NCBI GenBank assembly: GCA_963763135.1
Contig: CAVXNJ010000009.1
Span: 186,001-250,000, forward strand
From: JANMZO01 sp963763135
GTDB lineage: Bacteria > Actinomycetota > Acidimicrobiia > Acidimicrobiales > JANYDT01
Direction: 5' to 3'
DNA length: 64,000 nt
Both the position numbers and the translations under genes were made by a program. Below are positions 61,763-64,000 of the stretch, piece by piece. The stretch's first letter is position 1. Each line of letters begins with the position of its first letter. The notes beneath the pieces are model-generated. The model was not told the DNA's origin. It worked only from the letters and a program-made list of their open reading frames with translations, and searched no databases.

Positions 61763-64000
61763 GTGAAGGCTGAACGATCCCCCGCAACGTCCAGCGTCAT
61801 GGCCGCAATCGGGCTGTCAATCTTCACGTTTGACGCGACCGGGACCTTCCAATCGGTCACGGGTTCAGTCATGCAATCCCTTGGGTACCCGCCTGATTTC
61901 ACGGTCCGGGAGCGTCCCAGCGCATTCCTGCACCCGGCCGACCAGTCGATTGCTGCCGAGACGCTGCTGCGCCTTCGAGCGACCGGCAAAACGATTCGCC
62001 GTCGGCTCCGCGCCGTTCGAACAGACGGATCCCTGGTCCCCATCGATCTGATCTTCATGTCCGCATTGAACGACCCACAGGTGAATGGGTTCGTGGTCAC
62101 GGCGCAGGTGGCTGAGGAGGTTCGCCCACTCGAACAGCTCGCTGATCATGAGCTCGAGGCGTCGATACCGGATCGAATTCGGAAGGGCCGCGAACTGCTC
62201 GTGGGATTTGCGGAGGAATCGTCGGGAGCCAAGACTGAACTCGACCGGCTCCTGTCGCTGGTCCTGCAGGTAACCGGAGCCCAATCGGTGTCCGTCAGCG
62301 TCCTGCGCCGCAGCGCCGAACGCCTTGTCCTGTTCGCTTCGAAGCACGCAAGCTCGAACGTGCTGTCCACCGAAATCCGGTCGGACTTGCCCGTGCCGTG
62401 GACCGCCCCGCTTCGCGATGCCTTGAGTTCTGATGTTCCGATAATCATCGAGGACCTTGAGTCGACGAGGAGGCTCGATACTGACGGGGCTGAGACGTTG
62501 AGTGCCGTCTTCGGCCAGGCGACCTGCGGAATGCTGGTGCCGTGCAACTGGGGGTCACGTCGCGGCATTGTCGCTCTAGGAGGTCCCCTCGACGAACAGG
62601 TGGCGCTGCGACTCGGAGCCGAGATTGCCCGGGCCACGCGCAAGACGGTCGAGACCACACTCACCACTGCGGCCCTCGAACGCGATCAGCAGGAGAAGTA
62701 CGTTGCGCTTCTCGAGAACACCGCTGATTTCGTCGCCATCCTCGATGATCAGTTCCGATTCAGCTTCCTCAGCCCGTCGATTGCGCGATTCGCAGGCTCC
62801 ACCGTAGAAGCGATGATCGGCACCTCGTGCCTGCCTTTCGTCGACCCCGAAACGTTTGTACCGGTCCTGGAGAGTCTCGGCGCGGGGCAGAGCCGTAACG
62901 TCTTGGTGCAGACGGGGTTGAGTACGAATGTTTTCGACGTTGACCTGACGCTGAAGAACATGCTCGACGACCCGCTGATCCAGGGCTGGATAGTCAATGG
63001 CCGAGACGTCACGGCGGATCGCCGAAAGACCGCCTCCGAACGAAAAGCGGTCGTTCGTCGATCAGAGATAGCGGCCCTCTCGGCGGTGGTCGCGAATGCG
63101 CCGTCCGACAGCCTGGGCCCCACGCTGTGGACCCACCTCAAACGATTCATAGAACTCATCGAGGCGGATCGCTGCCTTGTCCTGAGCGCTGATGAAGCCG
63201 GCGGACTCATTTCGGTTGCTGCGGAGGCGGTGAAAGATACGACGGAACCGGTTACGGGTCGACTGCCGGAATTCGAGCTCGACGCGATCAAGTTGATGAC
63301 GTCCAACGAGCGAATGATCGCAAAATCCAACGCTCGCCACCAGGCGCTCGAAGACTACGTTCGAATCGACGACGGACCCCCGATCGGTGCATCAACCTTC
63401 TTTCCGCTTCGATCGGGTGGTCTGCTGGTCGGGCTGATGATCGTTATCAGGCTGAATTTCGAAGCGTTCGATGAAGATACGGACCTTCATTCCCTGACCT
63501 TCGCCGACACCGTGGCCGCAGCGTTGGATCGACGTTCGGCGTTCGAACTGCTCGAGGTCCAGGCGCTCTCGGATTCGTTGACAGGTCTCGGTAACCGCCG
63601 GGAGTTGAGTAAGGCGCTTTCTCGGGCGGTAGCCGACGTCTCGCGCCCGGGAGGGGTCGGCATGTTGTACTGCGACGTCGACAACTTCAAGCTCATCAAC
63701 GATTCGTTGGGACACGATGCTGGCGACGAGTTTCTGCTGGAGACGGCTCGTCGTATCCGGTTGGCGTCACGCTCCACGGACGCACTGATCAGACTCGGCG
63801 GCGACGAGTTCGTCGTCTTGCTGGATGGCGTTCGGTCAGGTGACGACGCGCTTCACTACGCGAAACATCTGAGGCGAGAATTGGTCATGCCGATGACGAT
63901 CGGTGGCAACGTCGTTCGACCCAGTTTCAGTATCGGTGTCGGCTTTGCCGATCGATCCGAACTGGCGACCGATACGGGCTTTTTGATGAGTCACGCCGAT
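61763..64000 (+). CDS. PAS/GAF multi-sensor GGDEF protein, 3'-truncated
   Basis: Open from GTG 61763 (or ATG 61799) to the window end, 746 codons visible. Order: PAS (about 13-130, GLSIFTFDATGTFQSVTGSVMQSLGYPPDF), GAF (about 150-300), PAS (about 310-425, LLENTADFVAILDDQFRFSFLSPS), GAF (about 430-590), GGDEF from about 600 (SDSLTGLGNRRELSKAL) with intact GGDEF at 679-683. An EAL domain could follow outside the window. No Shine-Dalgarno sequence precedes either start. Confidence 0.88.
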   Translation, partial: MKAERSPATSSVMAAIGLSIFTFDATGTFQSVTGSVMQSLGYPPDFTVRERPSAFLHPADQSIAAETLLRLRATGKTIRRRLRAVRTDGSLVPIDLIFMSALNDPQVNGFVVTAQVAEEVRPLEQLADHELEASIPDRIRKGRELLVGFAEESSGAKTELDRLLSLVLQVTGAQSVSVSVLRRSAERLVLFASKHASSNVLSTEIRSDLPVPWTAPLRDALSSDVPIIIEDLESTRRLDTDGAETLSAVFGQATCGMLVPCNWGSRRGIVALGGPLDEQVALRLGAEIARATRKTVETTLTTAALERDQQEKYVALLENTADFVAILDDQFRFSFLSPSIARFAGSTVEAMIGTSCLPFVDPETFVPVLESLGAGQSRNVLVQTGLSTNVFDVDLTLKNMLDDPLIQGWIVNGRDVTADRRKTASERKAVVRRSEIAALSAVVANAPSDSLGPTLWTHLKRFIELIEADRCLVLSADEAGGLISVAAEAVKDTTEPVTGRLPEFELDAIKLMTSNERMIAKSNARHQALEDYVRIDDGPPIGASTFFPLRSGGLLVGLMIVIRLNFEAFDEDTDLHSLTFADTVAAALDRRSAFELLEVQALSDSLTGLGNRRELSKALSRAVADVSRPGGVGMLYCDVDNFKLINDSLGHDAGDEFLLETARRIRLASRSTDALIRLGGDEFVVLLDGVRSGDDALHYAKHLRRELVMPMTIGGNVVRPSFSIGVGFADRSELATDTGFLMSHAD

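Overview
The window looks like chromosomal DNA of a high-GC actinobacterium. The gene set (many acyl-CoA dehydrogenases and SDRs, MaoC hydratases split into halves, coenzyme-F420-type enzymes, PhyH dioxygenase, leucine dehydrogenase, leaderless-looking or GTG starts) suggests an aerobic heterotroph of the Acidimicrobiia (Ilumatobacter-like). That placement is inference from gene content only. No rRNA, tRNA, insertion sequence, prophage or CRISPR array was seen.

Layout. 1-4.0 kb: a fatty-acyl-CoA/side-chain beta-oxidation operon (SDR, two MaoC half-hydratases, acyl-CoA dehydrogenase) facing a second acyl-CoA dehydrogenase. 4.3-10.5 kb: a GAF-MarR regulator, an ArsR/AHSA1/RibD-like reductase operon, an FAD oxidoreductase, an epoxide-hydrolase-like protein and a DDN-family F420 enzyme. 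10.8-14.0 kb: an APH-fold kinase and a membrane-anchored homologue of linalool dehydratase/isomerase. 14.1-21.4 kb: a signalling block (PAS-GGDEF-EAL, hybrid histidine kinase, NarL-type regulator, an OmpR-like regulator with a degenerate receiver, GAF-GAF-SpoIIE phosphatase). 21.5-25.4 kb: PPOX flavoprotein, enoyl-CoA hydratase, SDR, PhyH dioxygenase, universal stress protein. 25.5-27.9 kb: a secreted protein of five Ig-like repeats. 28.0-35.7 kb: a complete branched-chain-type 2-oxoacid dehydrogenase operon (E1a, E1b, E2, E3) diverging from an SDR, with leucine dehydrogenase and a GntR regulator beside it. 35.9-41.3 kb: small protein, HAD phosphatase, DAGK-like lipid kinase, acyl-CoA synthetase, MFS transporter. 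41.4-45.1 kb: an aromatic ring hydroxylation/cleavage operon ending in its TetR regulator. 45.5-47.8 kb: an alkylation-response-like set (sigma factor, Ogt, 2OG oxygenase, Ada zinc domain). 47.8-58.2 kb: multicopper oxidase, GGDEF protein, SDR, PPOX protein, ferritin-like protein, zinc alcohol dehydrogenase, fasciclin lipoprotein, Baeyer-Villiger monooxygenase, F420-dependent LLM enzyme. 58.3-61.6 kb: a GH4 glycosidase and its divergent LacI regulator with two palindromic operators, then a CMD/PcaC-like protein. 61.8-64 kb: start of a multi-sensor GGDEF protein cut by the window end.

Two cross-cutting observations stand out. Five separate genes (GAF-MarR, SDR at 33 kb, Ogt, GH4, LacI) each carry what looks like exactly one extra base that breaks an otherwise well-conserved protein. 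All shift in the same direction, which points to consensus errors in the assembly, or else a burst of recent pseudogenisation. Second, several genes have their last codons and stop codon repeated immediately downstream as short tandem or near-tandem duplications (21.37, 22.1, 37.03 and 54.5 kb), an unusual 3'-end signature.
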